Shown in pieces: positions 12,501 to 24,100 of a stretch of 64,000 nucleotides of DNA; position 1 is the first letter of the stretch; each line of letters starts with the position of its first letter. Source of the stretch: Symsagittifera roscoffensis (taxonomy: Eukaryota > Xenacoelomorpha > Acoela > Convolutidae); contig NC_087063.1 of NCBI RefSeq assembly GCF_963678635.1, positions 63,099,290 through 63,163,289 on the forward strand, given 5' to 3'. Under the pieces are notes generated by a model that was given only the letters and a program-made list of their open reading frames with translations, did no database searches and was not told where the DNA came from. The translations under genes were made by a program, and so were the position numbers.

Positions 12501-13013
12501 CGTGTAACTCCTGCCAATCTTTCTCCTTGTCCAGGGTGTCGATTGTTTCCGAAGTCTTGATTTCCATCTCGTTCACCTTGATCTTCTTGGATGGAGCAGC
12601 TGCTGTTGGAGAATCTGCCAAGTTTGAAGGGTCTGGCCCATCAAGTGATCTCTTTGCTCCAAGAAGAAGCTAAACGCAGGAGTTTGGACGGACAGGTAGA
12701 AGCATCTGCTTTAACCTATAGTCCCACTGCTCGCCTAATCCTGGCTCAAGAGCCAAGTCGTGACCAGACATCGTTCCACCTCGCCATCGTATGAGCCTAT
12801 TTTGGCCTCTTTCGGCAGTACCGGACTCACCGAAGGCCATTTTTGATACTACTTCAACTTTGATACTACTTCCCCACGGCCTTCTCTTCCCAATGCATTA
12901 AGGAACACCACGGTTAACCGCGCCATCTCCGGATCTTCCAGTCCAACAAACAAGCGCTGATATATCTTGTCGATAGCTGAGATTAAATCCATAAGATCAT
13001 TCGTGTCGCTCAT
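6563..13013 (-). pseudogene. Third ORF of the gypsy/Cer element, SGNH-hydrolase-containing, heavily broken
   Basis: This large minus-strand coding region lies downstream of pol, where retroviruses carry env. I place its start at ATG 13,013, which begins M-S-D-T-N-D-L-M-D-L and is followed by a clean start block of about 45 codons. Similar third-ORF proteins occur in Caenorhabditis gypsy elements (recalled, not searched). The order is an N-terminal acidic region, a charged helical stretch (about 12,600-12,400), an SGNH hydrolase domain (about 11,860-11,400), then a long C-terminal region of unknown fold down to 6.6 kb. That C-terminal region includes open stretches at 10,939-10,523, 10,205-9,705, 8,942-8,691 and 7,405-6,965. 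There are more than ten stops and frameshifts, so no intact protein is possible. Base composition is near balanced, unlike the AT-rich surroundings. The 226-codon plus-strand ORF at 10,697-11,377 is an antisense shadow of this gene. Confidence 0.7.
11325..12435 (-). other. SGNH-hydrolase domain within the third ORF
   Basis: Family hallmarks are readable across two frameshifts. Block I is L-I-I-G-D-S at about 11,860-11,843, giving the nucleophile Ser. Next comes a G-Q-T-S-A-V-S-F-A-G-A-S segment. Block III is M-I-G-T-N-D at 11,705-11,722, giving the oxyanion Asn. Block V is T-R-D-G-A-H at about 11,464-11,447, giving the Asp-His pair. Spacing fits a GDSL/SGNH esterase of about 170 residues. A two-base insertion directly after GDS throws the frame, and a TAG follows the first helix. 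The catalytic residues themselves are kept. The role is unknown; lipid or carbohydrate ester cleavage is the usual activity of the fold. Confidence 0.7.
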
Positions 13014-14106
13014 CTTTTTTTGGGTTGAATCTTTTCTTCAGTTTCAATTCCTTAAGTTTCGAGTTTCAACAAACATTCGTCTGATAAATCATGCTCTAAA
13101 TGGCAATTCGCAACTTAGAACCGTTACACAAGCTATTTCATCTCCACGATAAAACATCCTTCACGTCTTTCAAAAGCAGTCAATGAAAATTTCTTCCTGC
13201 TTTTAATCTAAAAATTACCACAGCGGTGGATCGTCAACCTCCATTTATGTCAATGTAAAATGATTAGATGCTGTCACCTTTCGCCCCTGGACTAGTGCTG
13301 GTCACAACCAAATAACTATTACATAATCATAATCATACACTAAGACAAAATATCAATACCACACACCAACACTACTATACAAAAACCTGATATTCAATAC
13401 CTATCCTCAAACCTAAACCCTAATTTTTAAAAATTAAACCTAGAAGAAAACTCTTAACCCTAACAGAAGAACCCTTAACCTTATTCGTAGGGTTATCATA
13501 TGCTCAGATAGAACTTGATTTGCTTGTACACTTCTATATCCGTTTCCGATAAAATCACATGCATTAGAGCATATAGCACTCCAGCATATAGCACTAGAGC
13601 ATATAGGACAGACGTTGCTTTCCCCTATTGAGATCACACACCGGCAAGGAGAGCGAGGTCACTCCCCTCCCGACCAGGAAATCCCTGAGTCGAGCTAGTG
13701 CCAGCACTAACTTTTCGGGGATCACGTGTTGCCTATCGCTGGATTGGGTAACCAAAAACACAAGTATTCGCCCGGTTATTGTGATGCAATATGGGCAGCA
13801 ATATCATCCCTCCTACACTAGGACTCTGTGTCCATGAAAACTTGATATTCTTATACTTTATTTTAGATTTGGCCGGTAGTGCTGTCTTTAAACTTACATC
13901 CGCAGTTATCGCTATAGCACACATGCATTCCTCGAGTATAAAATCACTGTTTGTCACAACAAGGTGTTTGACTCACTGTTTGACTCAAAAGTTTGTCCAA
14001 AAGGCGGTTTTTTAGGGTTTTCCATCTCCGTTTCCAGTTCCCCAGTCTCCCTTGCCAATTTTAATAATTTAATCATAAGATTTTTGGTGTGGGTGAGTCC
14101 TTCCCC
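13014..14106 (-). other. Spacer between pol and the third ORF
   Basis: There is no conserved reading frame. It holds an AT-rich segment (13,300-13,480) with scattered CCCTAA-like words, and a small tandem repeat at 13,565-13,608 built on GAGCATATAGCACT. The spacer may hold the start site for a separate mRNA of the third ORF, but no promoter is recognisable. Confidence 0.4.
13565..13608. repeat. Short tandem repeat, about 2.5 units of 15-18 bp
   Basis: The core AGCATATAGCACT occurs twice in full and once as AGCATATAGGAC, separated by TCC and AG. It lies in the pol to third-ORF spacer. It is too short to classify further. Confidence 0.6.
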
Positions 14107-14949
14107 TACTCATCGGACAAAAATATCCATTGACGTCCCCGTTGATTGCCCAGGATCAAGCAGATCAAGGTTGGTTTTGTGAAAGCACAATGGGACATCT
14201 GGAGCGATCCAGTTCGACTCGGTGTTGTCGTGACTGATGTATTTGATAATGGACAGAGCGACATCCTGAATCGTCAGGATCTGCAGATAGATCATGAAGC
14301 CATACGAGCACTCGCAAATTTGTCAACTCTTGCTCATGATTTTGTTCCACCTCAGTTTGGAACTCCATTTACAGTTACCATCGATTGTCGATCCAGTCTG
14401 TTTCTTTATCCTCGAACAATTCGATGTCCTCTGAGACCATTATCTCACCCAAACCCACTACTGAGTCCTTCACGCCGTCTAGTACAATTCTGACCACAAG
14501 AAAATCCTCACCGGACGGGTTGTTTTTCTTCTTGTCTGTTTCTCTCTTGCTCTGTCTCGTCTCCATGATCAAGGGAAACATATGTTCTACTCATTTGTCA
14601 CCTTCTGTCTGCTTTGGGTCGTTTCAGTCATCCTCGGCATAAGGTAGGGTTTTGTAATCCACCTCTGCTCACTGAGTTAATTCTAAGTCCAATGGCGAAT
14701 CACAGTCATCTATCACTTCATTTCCGTCGTTATTGTCACGTGTGACCCTCTCGTTCAGTTCACAGGCGGGATCCACTATCATGTAGCCAACCTCATGCAT
14801 GTCAGCCGGGATACACCAGTCTTGCGATGAGGCCTTGTGCGGATTGATGCTCTCGTAATGAGAAGCGCGTCCAGTGCTCAATCGAAAAAAGCGACTACAT
14901 TTGGTTTTTTGAGAAGGACTAAACAATTTCTTCAGCAATTTTCTGGTTC

Positions 14950-15740
14950 ACATTGGGGGAACCACCTCCTGGACATAATCTCCCAACGAATAAGCTTTGG
15001 TGTTTTATCAAATCTCCTCTCCTGCCTAATTTAGGGCTGCTGCCTGTTCTGCCGGCACAAATCATTTAGATATCGTTGTCTTCGTATCGCATCAAGTTCG
15101 TGCGTTTGCGGTGCTGTTTTCCTTCCTCCGTACTCAAAGAACATTAGAGGAAGGAAAATTTTGTGGCCTGTTAACATCATTTGTGTGCTGATTCCCGTAG
15201 TTGAGTGATCACTATTATTTTACGCCGATGAAGGCTTTGCCATTGTGTGACTGGAATGTGATCGGACAGCCATGTCTAGCAATCCAGACATTTAATAAAT
15301 TGTCACAGGTTTCCTCCGTTGATGCTGTATAGCGAGGGACTGCCTCTGTGTGTTTTATGAAATGATCGATCATTACCAGCACTTGGCTATAGCCCTTGGC
15401 CGTCATGCTGATTTTCTGATGATCAATTTGCACCACTTTGTTGAATCCAGACGATTCTAGCTATTGCATGGGAAATCTCAGCTTTTGGTGTCCTTCGCTT
15501 TTTGACATGACAGACAAGCAGATTTCCATTTTCACAGGAACTCTTCAGCCATTCAAACCGCTTATGTATCCAGTTATAAACTAAGTCCACGCCTTGATGG
15601 CGCATCTGGTCAGTGAGCGTAATAAAGATTCAGTTTGCTACAGCTGTGGTAGGATTATCGAATTATGTTTGTAAAGGAATTTGTCTTCTTCTTTAGGCTT
15701 ACAGGCCACAATCTCGTCTTTGTTCCATTTTAACAAATCC
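14950..15740 (-). other. Integrase domain remnant with a deleted catalytic segment
   Basis: An N-terminal zinc-binding-type region with R-H-Q-G-V-D lies near 15,600. The catalytic core begins V-Q-I-D-H-Q-K (about 15,430), keeping the first Asp. The second Asp, expected in S-D-N-G, is His (codon CAC at 15,245-15,247, reading Q-S-H-N-G-K-A-F). About 25 bases later the sequence jumps to H-S-T-T-G-I-S (about 15,205-15,185). Compared with the family this skips roughly 55-60 residues, including the catalytic Glu and the H-P-Q-x-N-G block. The C-terminal part continues with stops. Confidence 0.75.
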
Positions 15741-17219
15741 TTTCTTTTCAAGTAAAAATGCTTCAGAATTGCACAGCTATCCTCCTCCAAGTCACCGTTG
15801 TCGGGTGCTCCGTTCTCTATCTATTTCTCTAAAATGCTCGTCATCCTATCATTTCGCTGAGCCCTTAAAAGATCCGACAGTCAGTACCTTTCATGTCTTC
15901 ATCCCATTTAATTGACCGCTAACTGTTTGCGGAGCATGGGCTTCTATAGTATTTTCAAACGCCATATCTTTTCAAAGGTGTCGCCTCGAGCTCCAAGGGC
16001 TCCAGATTGTTACAGATGTAATCTATCAATCTATTCGGACGCTTCGACACTCCTATTTATTCAAGTTTTTCTGCGGCTTGATCGACTACAGTCGCTTCCT
16101 CGTCGGTGGCATATCTGTATCTCTCGGATGATTGGTGCCTCTCTGTCCAACCAGCGCTATTTCCCACCCACTAGTAAAGCTTTCTCTGGCGCGTCTGATT
16201 TGGAAGTCGTTTCAGACAGGTTCCACCAGGATTGAGACTTCGAATCATCGCCCGAGCTGATGGAGTCTACACCGTCGCCCTCAGACATGTTCCTTGTGTT
16301 TCTCGACCCCCCGGACTTAATTCTGTCCCTCGATTGCCTTGGCATTGACTACCCTGATCAATCATCCTGGCCGGACGCGTCTCGATCACTTTCCTGGATT
16401 GAATCCTCGGGCAATATCTCACCTCTGGATGTATCGTCCAAGTTTGGCTCGTACCCTTTTTTTGCACCAACAAACTGAACTCTCCTTACCTTACTGGATT
16501 TGAGTTCAACACTGACTCCCTGAGTGGGCTGAGTGCTGGTCAGTTGTTGACGTTCAACGTATGATGGTCTCAATACGACATCCTTCGGTATCGAGAACAC
16601 CAGCTGGTTCACTATTGATTGGCAATTCCGTTCAACATCCCGACTCCGGACGCTACCGATCTTTTCTCTGTTTTTTCAATGATGGTCAGCCTCTGCATAG
16701 TTTTCATCCTTTCATGATCCTGCCTTCCAACTTTTCTGTCAAGCAGATCCAGTGACACGCTCACCTTTTCGTTCAGGAGCGCTATGCTTTTGATACCTAG
16801 CCTGCTAAGTTCATGTTGCACAAAGTTGGAGCTCACTAAAAAGTCCAATGGAACCGGATCACCCTTTGAAAGTACCTTTACCTCGGCGGCTCTTTCAGCA
16901 GAAAGCTCGGGGTGACCTGGTATGGGATGCCCTGAATTGTCAAGCCATCTGGTGGGTGGCAGCTTTTCGTAGGTGTCTTTGTCCAAAAAGTAAAAACCAT
17001 CCTTGATCGTTACCTGGTTAGCTTGCTTTTCTTCTAATCGCTCAGAAAAATTTTTGTACTGAGGCTGTCAGCATTTTGGTGTTTGTCACAGGTTCGGTGC
17101 TTTAAGATCATGTAGTTATCATCCAGGGTAACCAACGATCGATATAGCTTTGATCCATCGCACAAGTTTTCTGCAAGCGAGAGCTCGATTCTCTACGCGC
17201 AATTTAAAGTGAGCACTCC

Positions 17220-17470
17220 CTAAGTAGGCTCTAAGCTTTTCCAACAAAAGTAATTACTGCGAACATCTAAGTTTTCGGTGTTCAAGATTTCATTTCGGTC
17301 TTGCTTAGAACTTTGCTCGACTAAGTTATACAACCATGGGTCGTACAACAGTCTTCCCATTCCATTTTTGTTCCTGATAGAGTATGCCCGAGATAGCGAC
17401 CACTGATGCGTCTGTATCCAGCACGGACATTCCTTTCTCGCTCGGCATGCCGACGACTGGAGCCTCACAA
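17220..17470 (-). other. RNase H domain remnant
   Basis: On the minus strand a clean block reads G-M-P-S-E-K-G-M-S-V-L-D-T-D-A-S (about 17,455-17,405) followed by G-I-L-Y-Q-E-Q. This is the first catalytic Asp region of gypsy RNase H. A frame change and stop follow at about 17,330. The rest of the domain, up to the L-R-A-Y-L-G-like end near 17,220, is readable only in other frames. Confidence 0.7.
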
Positions 17471-17599
17471 CAAATCGAGTTTGAAGTTCTCAAAAGAGAC
17501 TTGAGCCTCCTCAGTCCAGCTGAACTTCTTGCCCTTGTTTCGCATCAATTGCTGCAATTGATATGTCTTTGCGGCATACCCTTTGATGAATTCTCAGTA

Positions 17600-18450
17600 A
17601 TATTAAGCGAAATCGGGAAATTTCAATAATTGTGTATTGGTATTCGGTGCTTTCCATGTCAGCGCTGCTTCAACCGCTTCATGGTCGGTCTGACTCTGTG
17701 CTTATCGACTAGGCGACCTAGATAATTTATTGAGTCCCTCCGGATCTCGCACTTTGATGGTTGACATTTCAAGCCGGCCTGTTTCATGGAAGTGAAAACT
17801 TCGTCGAGTCTCTCTATGTTGTCTCCAGGGATGGTGTCGCGATTAGAACTTCATCAACGTAGCACTTAAAGATATTTCCATACTTCTACGTTACCTTGAT
17901 GAGTGCCTGTACAAGCAATCGTCAAAACAAAGCCGTCGCGTTGCATAGCGCATATTCTTTTCCACTAGTCCCAGCTTACACGCAAAGCCCGTTTTTTCTC
18001 GATCCTGTTTCCTTAGGGTTACTTGTAATCCAAGGTCATGAAGATTTTTGCGCCTCCTATCTTCAAAACCTTTCATTGATGCAAGAGCTCAGGTATGCAT
18101 CTTTTATCGATGCTCCATTCAAGTAGCTGAAAGCGCAATAAAACCTAATTTGCCCCCTTTCTTCTCAGCCATGACCACGCCACAAGCCCACAGGGATTTT
18201 AATGGCTCAATCAAGTCATGTTCCGTTCACATCCCAATTTCTTTCCAAAAAGCCTCTTAGAGATATGGGGTCATTCTCCTATCCTAGCATCTTCTCTCCC
18301 TGTGAGGTACGGAGCCCTCCTATATCTCTATCTCATGTTCCACAAAATTGCAACAACTTACGTCGGCTTTGTGTTTCGAAAAAAGTCTGCGTTCCGATTC
18401 AACCCTTCCCTCAAGGAGGCCAATTCTTTGTCCGACATCTTGCCCTTCAG
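17600..18450 (-). other. Reverse transcriptase domain remnant
   Basis: The block S-K-H-K-A-D-V-S-C-C-N-F-V-E-H-E (about 18,380-18,330) precedes RT. The first catalytic Asp region is F-M-T-L-D near 18,030, followed by a small deletion and frame change, then R-K-Q-D-R-E-K-T-G-F-A-C. Motif C is Y-V-D-E-V at 17,847-17,861 instead of Y-V-D-D. After a frameshift comes E-R-L-D-E-V-F-T-S-M-K-Q-A-G-L-K-C, then Y-L-G-R-L-V-D-K-H. Two or more frameshifts make the enzyme inactive. Confidence 0.75.
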
Positions 18451-18853
18451 GTGATCTATTAGGTAGGTATAGTTTGATTGCCGCTAATTCACTGTCTGTC
18501 GATCTCTCAGGGAAATTCGAACAACTAGACAGCCCACCGTGTGTTTCTGATTTCATAGGAAAAAATTTATACTTCATTAAAAGTTTTCAATTTTTTTTTC
18601 ACTATTTTCAATATGCAATTTTTGTTGGCATATGATGGACACTCAGTCACTTGAATTATCTTCAAGCTCTTTAAACACTGATAATTTTTGTTCAGAAGCA
18701 ATGCATAGCCAAGCTTCTTCCCACGATGTATCGTCACCGATGTGTTCAACAACACACTCACACATAGTCCGTTCTGAAAGAGTGAACAGCTTCTTGCTGT
18801 AGCTGAGCTCTCACTGTTTGAGTTGGGGACCAGACATGCATTCTAAGTTCATT

Positions 18854-18859
18854 CAAATT
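18854..18859. repeat. Target-site duplication CAAATT, left copy, of Mav-A
   Basis: The identical six bases follow the right terminus of Mav-A at 58,190-58,195. Six-base duplications are the Maverick/Polinton norm. Confidence 0.9.
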
Positions 18860-19235
18860 AGTACTATATGTTGAAATCGCCGCGGAGGGGGATGATCTCT
18901 TCAAAGTATTAACATAGGCTATATAGTATCCCAACTGATTTCCCAATGTATTAAGATGGGGAATAGAGTTGTTTCATGGTTTGAGTGATGGTAGAAGAAT
19001 GGTAAGAAAAACGGTATTTTTTTGAATTTTGTGTGGAAATGTCTATTTTGTCTGCAAAAATTCGGCGCGTGTTCTCTAATTGGTAATTATCATTGGTGTA
19101 TTATGTGGGAATAGATTTCCTATGTATTAAGATAGGGAATATGTTTCCTTATGTATTAAAATAGGGTACACTGAGGTTTCAGCGCCCGATCTTACCATGT
19201 TTTAAGATAGTGTATACGTTTCTCTATAAATAAGG
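18860..19235 (+). repeat. Mav-A left terminal inverted repeat
   Basis: Inverted match to 57,780-58,189. Landmarks are AGTACTATATGT at the tip, TATTAACATAGGCTATA at 18,907-18,923, TGGTAAGAAAAACGG near 18,998, TTTTGTGTGGAAATG near 19,026, and CGCCCGATCTTACCATGTTTTAAGAT at 19,174-19,199. The inner part contains several CAATGTATTAAGATAGGGAATA-like words, the short subterminal repeats typical of these ends. Similarity to the right copy stops near the word CATGTTTTAA. Confidence 0.8.
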
Positions 19236-21098
19236 ATTTTAAATTCATTGTATTAAAATAGGGATTTTTTTTCCAAAGTATTAAGATAGGTAATCTGTTT
19301 CCCAATGAATAAAGATAAGGAATGGTAAGGTTTCAGTATGATGGAAAGAGAAAGGTAAGAAAATGGCATTCTTTTTGGATTTTGTGTGGAAATGTTTAAT
19401 TTTTTCGCAAAAATCTCGGCGCTCGTTATTTGATTGGTGAAAATTAGGTGTAGATTGAGTAATGAATGTATTAAGATTTCGGTGCAGGGTAAATCATTGG
19501 TAAGAGTTTCGAAATCTTGAATTTTTTACCAACACAACAAGATTTGATGTAATTCGACCTTTTAACTATTTTATTAGACCATTTTAATCTTTAAAACAGT
19601 GCTCTCTTTACCCTAATATATGCTGAAACCTGATGAAACTTCGACAAAAATCAAGATTTTGGATATGTTGTTATTACATGTAAAGCCAAGCCCAGGTTGT
19701 ATAATAATTGGAATCATGTTATGGCACTGATACATAAATTTGAATAAAAATATGGATTTTTTGACAATTTTCTCTCCAAATAAAAAAATACCATAATTTT
19801 TACCCTAGTATGATCTAAAAAGCGGCTCATATAATGCTTTGAACACTAAAAGGAAAGCTCATATTAGCCGAATCAATATTAAAACTTCCAATTTCTGGAA
19901 AATAGTGAAATTAATCGTAATTTCCGAAAAATTAAATTAAAAATGAATCAAATTTACCCAAAACTTTAAATTTTTAGCCTTTTATTTGTGTAATTAACTG
20001 GTTTTTGTCCGTTTCATCGAAAAATTAAGCAAAAATAATAAGAGCTATTTTCTTTGAAAATTTTAGATGAAATTCCATGATTCAACACCTATTCAATTTT
20101 TTCTCAATGAGTTTGATCGATTTCCAGGAAAAATTTCACGACATTTTGAAATTGACTTTTGCTGCTTCTATCATCATGCAGAACCTTCAAATAAAAAAAT
20201 AAATGATATTTGATGAAATCAATGTAATTTTTCACTGGAGTTTTCAAATTTATCACAATTAAATACATTTTTCAGATTCAGTAAAAATTATTATTCAAAA
20301 TTTTCCAAAACACCAGTTTGAACTTTTCAAAACACCAGTTTGAATTTTTCAAAACACCACAGGTTCTGCGATATCTTGACGCATCTTAATGTGTGCATTC
20401 TCTACCGCATTCATGAGATGTAATTTTTTCATTTCTTTTCAGTGAGGGCATCTCAATAAAGGAAGAAAGAGCTTGATAATAAATGGGAGACTTAGAATGA
20501 CCCATATTTTCAAATAAAAAAAGTTGAATAGACTCAAAAATTTAATGAAAGTAAATACATACATTTATGTAAATTTCTTAACCAATTAATTTTAGCGTGA
20601 AAGAAAATCAGAATGGATGTCCCAATTAATCAAATGTGTTGAATTTTTCAAAAAAAAAAAATAAATAATTTTGACACCAAAATGAGATAAATGAGATTTC
20701 TTGTCTGGTTTATACTATTTGTTTGATACCTCATCCAAATTTTGAAATTTCGCTCTTCTTTTTTGATTTGTTCTATTTCTAACCAGGGAAAACAGACATT
20801 ACTAAAATATACAATTTTTTTGTGTTCTTTTTTGGATAATTGATTAAGAGATAATCTGACAAATCTAGATTTTGTATTTGTATCAAATTCAATACAGTAA
20901 TAGAAATGATGTTTCTTGTTTTCAATTTTTGTTTCTTGGGCTTTTCCATTGTTTTGTTTTTACTCTTCTAACTAAAATTATTGTAGATAAATGTTGCAGA
21001 ACTTCTCTTTTCTCAAAAGTTTCCCCTCCATCTTTTCAACAAAACTTTTGAATTTTCTGTGTTTTTGTACAAATTAAAACTAATACAATCTCCATCAA
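19236..21098. other. Mav-A left subterminal region, no gene seen
   Basis: Homologous to the Mav-B left arm. For example, 19,525-19,640 corresponds to 21,600-21,725, 19,815-19,880 to 21,950-22,020, and 20,120-20,545 to 24,080-24,550. About 1.85 kb present in Mav-B (22,230-24,080) is absent here. The conserved TTCAGTGAGGGCATCTC near 20,438 looks like a splice acceptor with its exon start. From about 20,580 it carries the repeat that Mav-B entered at 21,099. Confidence 0.5.
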
Positions 21099-21104
21099 CG
21101 TCAT
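21099..21104. repeat. Target-site duplication CGTCAT, left copy, of Mav-B
   Basis: Same six bases as 45,267-45,272. The flanking host repeat (…CCATCAACGTCAT then …TCTTGTAGTTTTTT) is found uninterrupted at 25,838-25,880 and 26,813-26,850, which supports the empty-site structure. Confidence 0.75.
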
Positions 21105-24100
21105 CATCAGTAGTTTATGTTGGTGGATATCAGGGGAAGCAGGAAGGTGGTTACCATTAAGTTTGAAGATAGGGATTAGAGAATCCGGTTACCAACCTAT
21201 GTATTAAGATAGGGAATAGATTTCCTAGGTAATAAGATAGGTTATAGGTTTTACCATAAGATTGAGATGGTAAGATAGTAAGTTTCAGAAATTTTTTAGC
21301 GCCCAATCCTACCATGTTTTAAGATAGGGAATAGTTTTCCTTAGATATTGATATAGGAAATAGATATCCCAATGTATTAAGATAGGGCGTGGTAAGTTTT
21401 CAGTAAGTTGGTAAGAGAATGGTTTTTTTTTGGATTTTGTGTGGAAATGTCTATTTTAATCTCAAAAACTGCGGCCCATGTTATTTAATTGGTGAGTATT
21501 AGGTGTAGATTGAGTAACGAATTATCAAGATTTTGGTTCATGGCAAGTTAATGGCATGAGTTTCGAATTCTTGAATTGTTTATCAAAAAAACTATTTAGA
21601 AAAAAACTTCAAAACACGACAAGATTTGATTTAATTCGACATTTTAACTGTTTGATTAGATAAATTTAATCTTTAAAACAGTGCTTCATTTACCTGAAAC
21701 GATGCTAAAAACTACTGAAACTTCGATAAAAGTCAATTTTTCGGAAAAAAATTGCAAACGTTTCAACTTTTTGGAAAACGTTGCAGAAATCTCAGGTTTC
21801 ATTTAAATTTTTTTGTGGCATCTGATCTAATTGTACAAAATTATTATTATTTTGAGTGCACAGTTTTAAAGTCTTAAAATTTTAAAGTTTTAATTTTGTA
21901 TTGAGACAATGATACAAAATTTTGAATTAGAATAAAGCTTTTATTACTTTGAGCTAAAAAGCGGGTCAAATAATGCTTTGAACACTAAAAATAAATCTCA
22001 TATTTGTTGAATTAAAAATGAAACTTCCCATTTCTCGGGAAAATAGTGAGTTAATTGTAATTTTCGAGAAGTTGAAGTAAAAATGAATCAAATCTATTCA
22101 ATTTTTTTCCTTTTATTTGCGTATTTACTGGTTTTTGTCCAGTTCAGCGAGTAAATAAATAAAAGACCCAAATCAAATTAACAATAAGAGCAATAATCAT
22201 TGAAATTTCTAGATCAAACTCCATTATTCAACTCGATGAAAAACGAAACAGTTTACAGCTAAAGTTGGCTTTAAATGGGATAGTTTTTTTAAAAAGTATG
22301 TAGGATGTTAGATGAAATTCGACAATATCTTCTTCGTAACTTATGATTGGCATTTTGTTGCTTTTACAACCTGACCTTCAGTATTTTTCGAAGAAAACGT
22401 AGAAATGTTCTATGTTTTAAGGTTATTCTTGTTTTCTGCCTAAAATATGTTTTCGCAATTGAAATTAGTTTGTGAGAAAATTCAGTCATATTTGGGGAAT
22501 TTAGGAGGAAAGCAGTATCAATTGAACAAACATTTTGCTGGCAGAGATAAAATTAGAACTGATAACGTCTGATAATTACTATGTATTTTGTTCATGTTTT
22601 CCTTCAAGTTCCCTTTTTCAGTTGCTATAGTAACTTGTTTAAGCTAAATGACAATTTTGGTATCATTAACTATCACTTTTCTTGCAAAATAATTGGTAAA
22701 TTGCTCTAAATTTATAATTTTTGTCGCAAGTTTTCTCATTAAAGTATAAGTGAGAAAGAATTGATGCTAGTTAAAACATTCAGAAGCAAATGTAAAAATT
22801 GAAAAACTAAAGGTGTATTTTTACGTTGAGTTGTCAGAACAAACTATGAGCAGCTCTATTAGTTTCAAACTGAAAGTATTCGGAAGTAGAAATACGCAAA
22901 GGAACCTATTCCCTAACTTCTGCAAACTTCTAAGAGAACACATCTTAAAGAAATCAATTCAAAAAAGGAATTCAAAGTGTAAACTGTAACAATTGAATCA
23001 TTTTGTGAAACTTGACTAGCGAAAAAGTCTATAATTTGTAACCTATTTTCTAATTGTAAAAAATTAAGCTAACCAGAACAAAATTTTTAGTGCGTGTCTA
23101 ATTGAAACTTTTCTTGTTAATTTTCAAATTATTAAGATATCTTACATTTGGTTCTGCTTAAGTATCAGTTTGCTTAGAATTTTTCCGCAAGCTCCATATT
23201 ATGTCCAGATTATAAAAATATCTTTCTTCATCATTTTGTTAAATTTAAAATTATGAAATGTAGATCTTGAAAGCAGCTTTTTAGTTTTATGCTTTAAGTA
23301 TCGTCTTCGAAAAGATGTCAGAGATGAGGTTACTTCCAAAAATTATCGTTAAAAGATCTGAATTTTCATATAAACTAACTTAGTATATCAAATGATAACA
23401 AATTTTTCAATAAATTACAGATAATTATAAACCTTTGAGTTATCTTATGTTGAATTTCTCTCATGATAGAATTTATAAGCTGAATTTTAGTAAGATTATC
23501 TTAAAACTCGTAATTATTGAAATTGATTTTCTTTCTAAAAAAAGTATTTTATCAGTTTTTGCTTCATCTACTATCTTCCAACTTAATCCAGTATGAATAA
23601 ATTTTTACTTGAAAATTGAGTTTTAGATGAAAAATGTATGATTTCAAAGAACAATCAATAATCCGAAGCAGAACTAATACCATAAACCCTTTGCTAAAAT
23701 TCTTCTAACGATTTTCTCAATCTGATTTTTGTATGTAGCTGTTTCAACTCTGATTTTTTTTGAAGGAATTTTTTAGTTGCGAATGATGTATATTATTATC
23801 TTGAAACTTCCAAAGATTAGCAAAAACATACATTTTCCACCTTTTCCAGGTCCGTTATCCAATTCCTTTTTTAAAAGAAACTAAACAAGGAAAACTTTAA
23901 AATGGTAACTAGTATAAAACTTTCAATTAGACGGTGTTTTATTAAAATTCAATTTTTACAATTCTTCAACAAATACTTTACCGTTCATTAAGGTATGTTG
24001 TGCACTTAAACCACCAAAATATCGCAACAAAATCTCAGCAAGCTTTCAACCAATGAAATTTTTACTGTAGGTGGAAGATTTTTAGATTGATTTCCTTTGA

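Larger units (their letters stand above)
14107..18853 (-). pseudogene. pol, 3' portion (RT, RNase H, integrase) of the gypsy/Cer element, broken
   Basis: This is the continuation of gag-pol, separated from its 5' part by Mav-A. In order on the minus strand it has the rest of the protease-RT spacer (18,853-18,580), RT (about 18,400-17,600), RNase H (about 17,470-17,220), a connection region (16,990-16,360), integrase (15,740-15,000), and a C-terminal tail with the S-T-G-R-A-S-H-Y-E-S block (14,900-14,110). It would copy element RNA into DNA and insert it. Frameshifts and stops occur in every domain. RT motif C reads Y-V-D-E, and the integrase has lost two catalytic residues. The end is taken as the last frame stop near 14,107. 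The order PR-RT-RH-IN places it in gypsy (Metaviridae), with Caenorhabditis Cer-like sequence. Confidence 0.85.

Noticed and set aside
13390-13485. Telomere-like CCCTAA words
   Set aside because: Only a few scattered words without tandem order. Nematode telomeres use TTAGGC, so this is chance in an AT-rich spacer.
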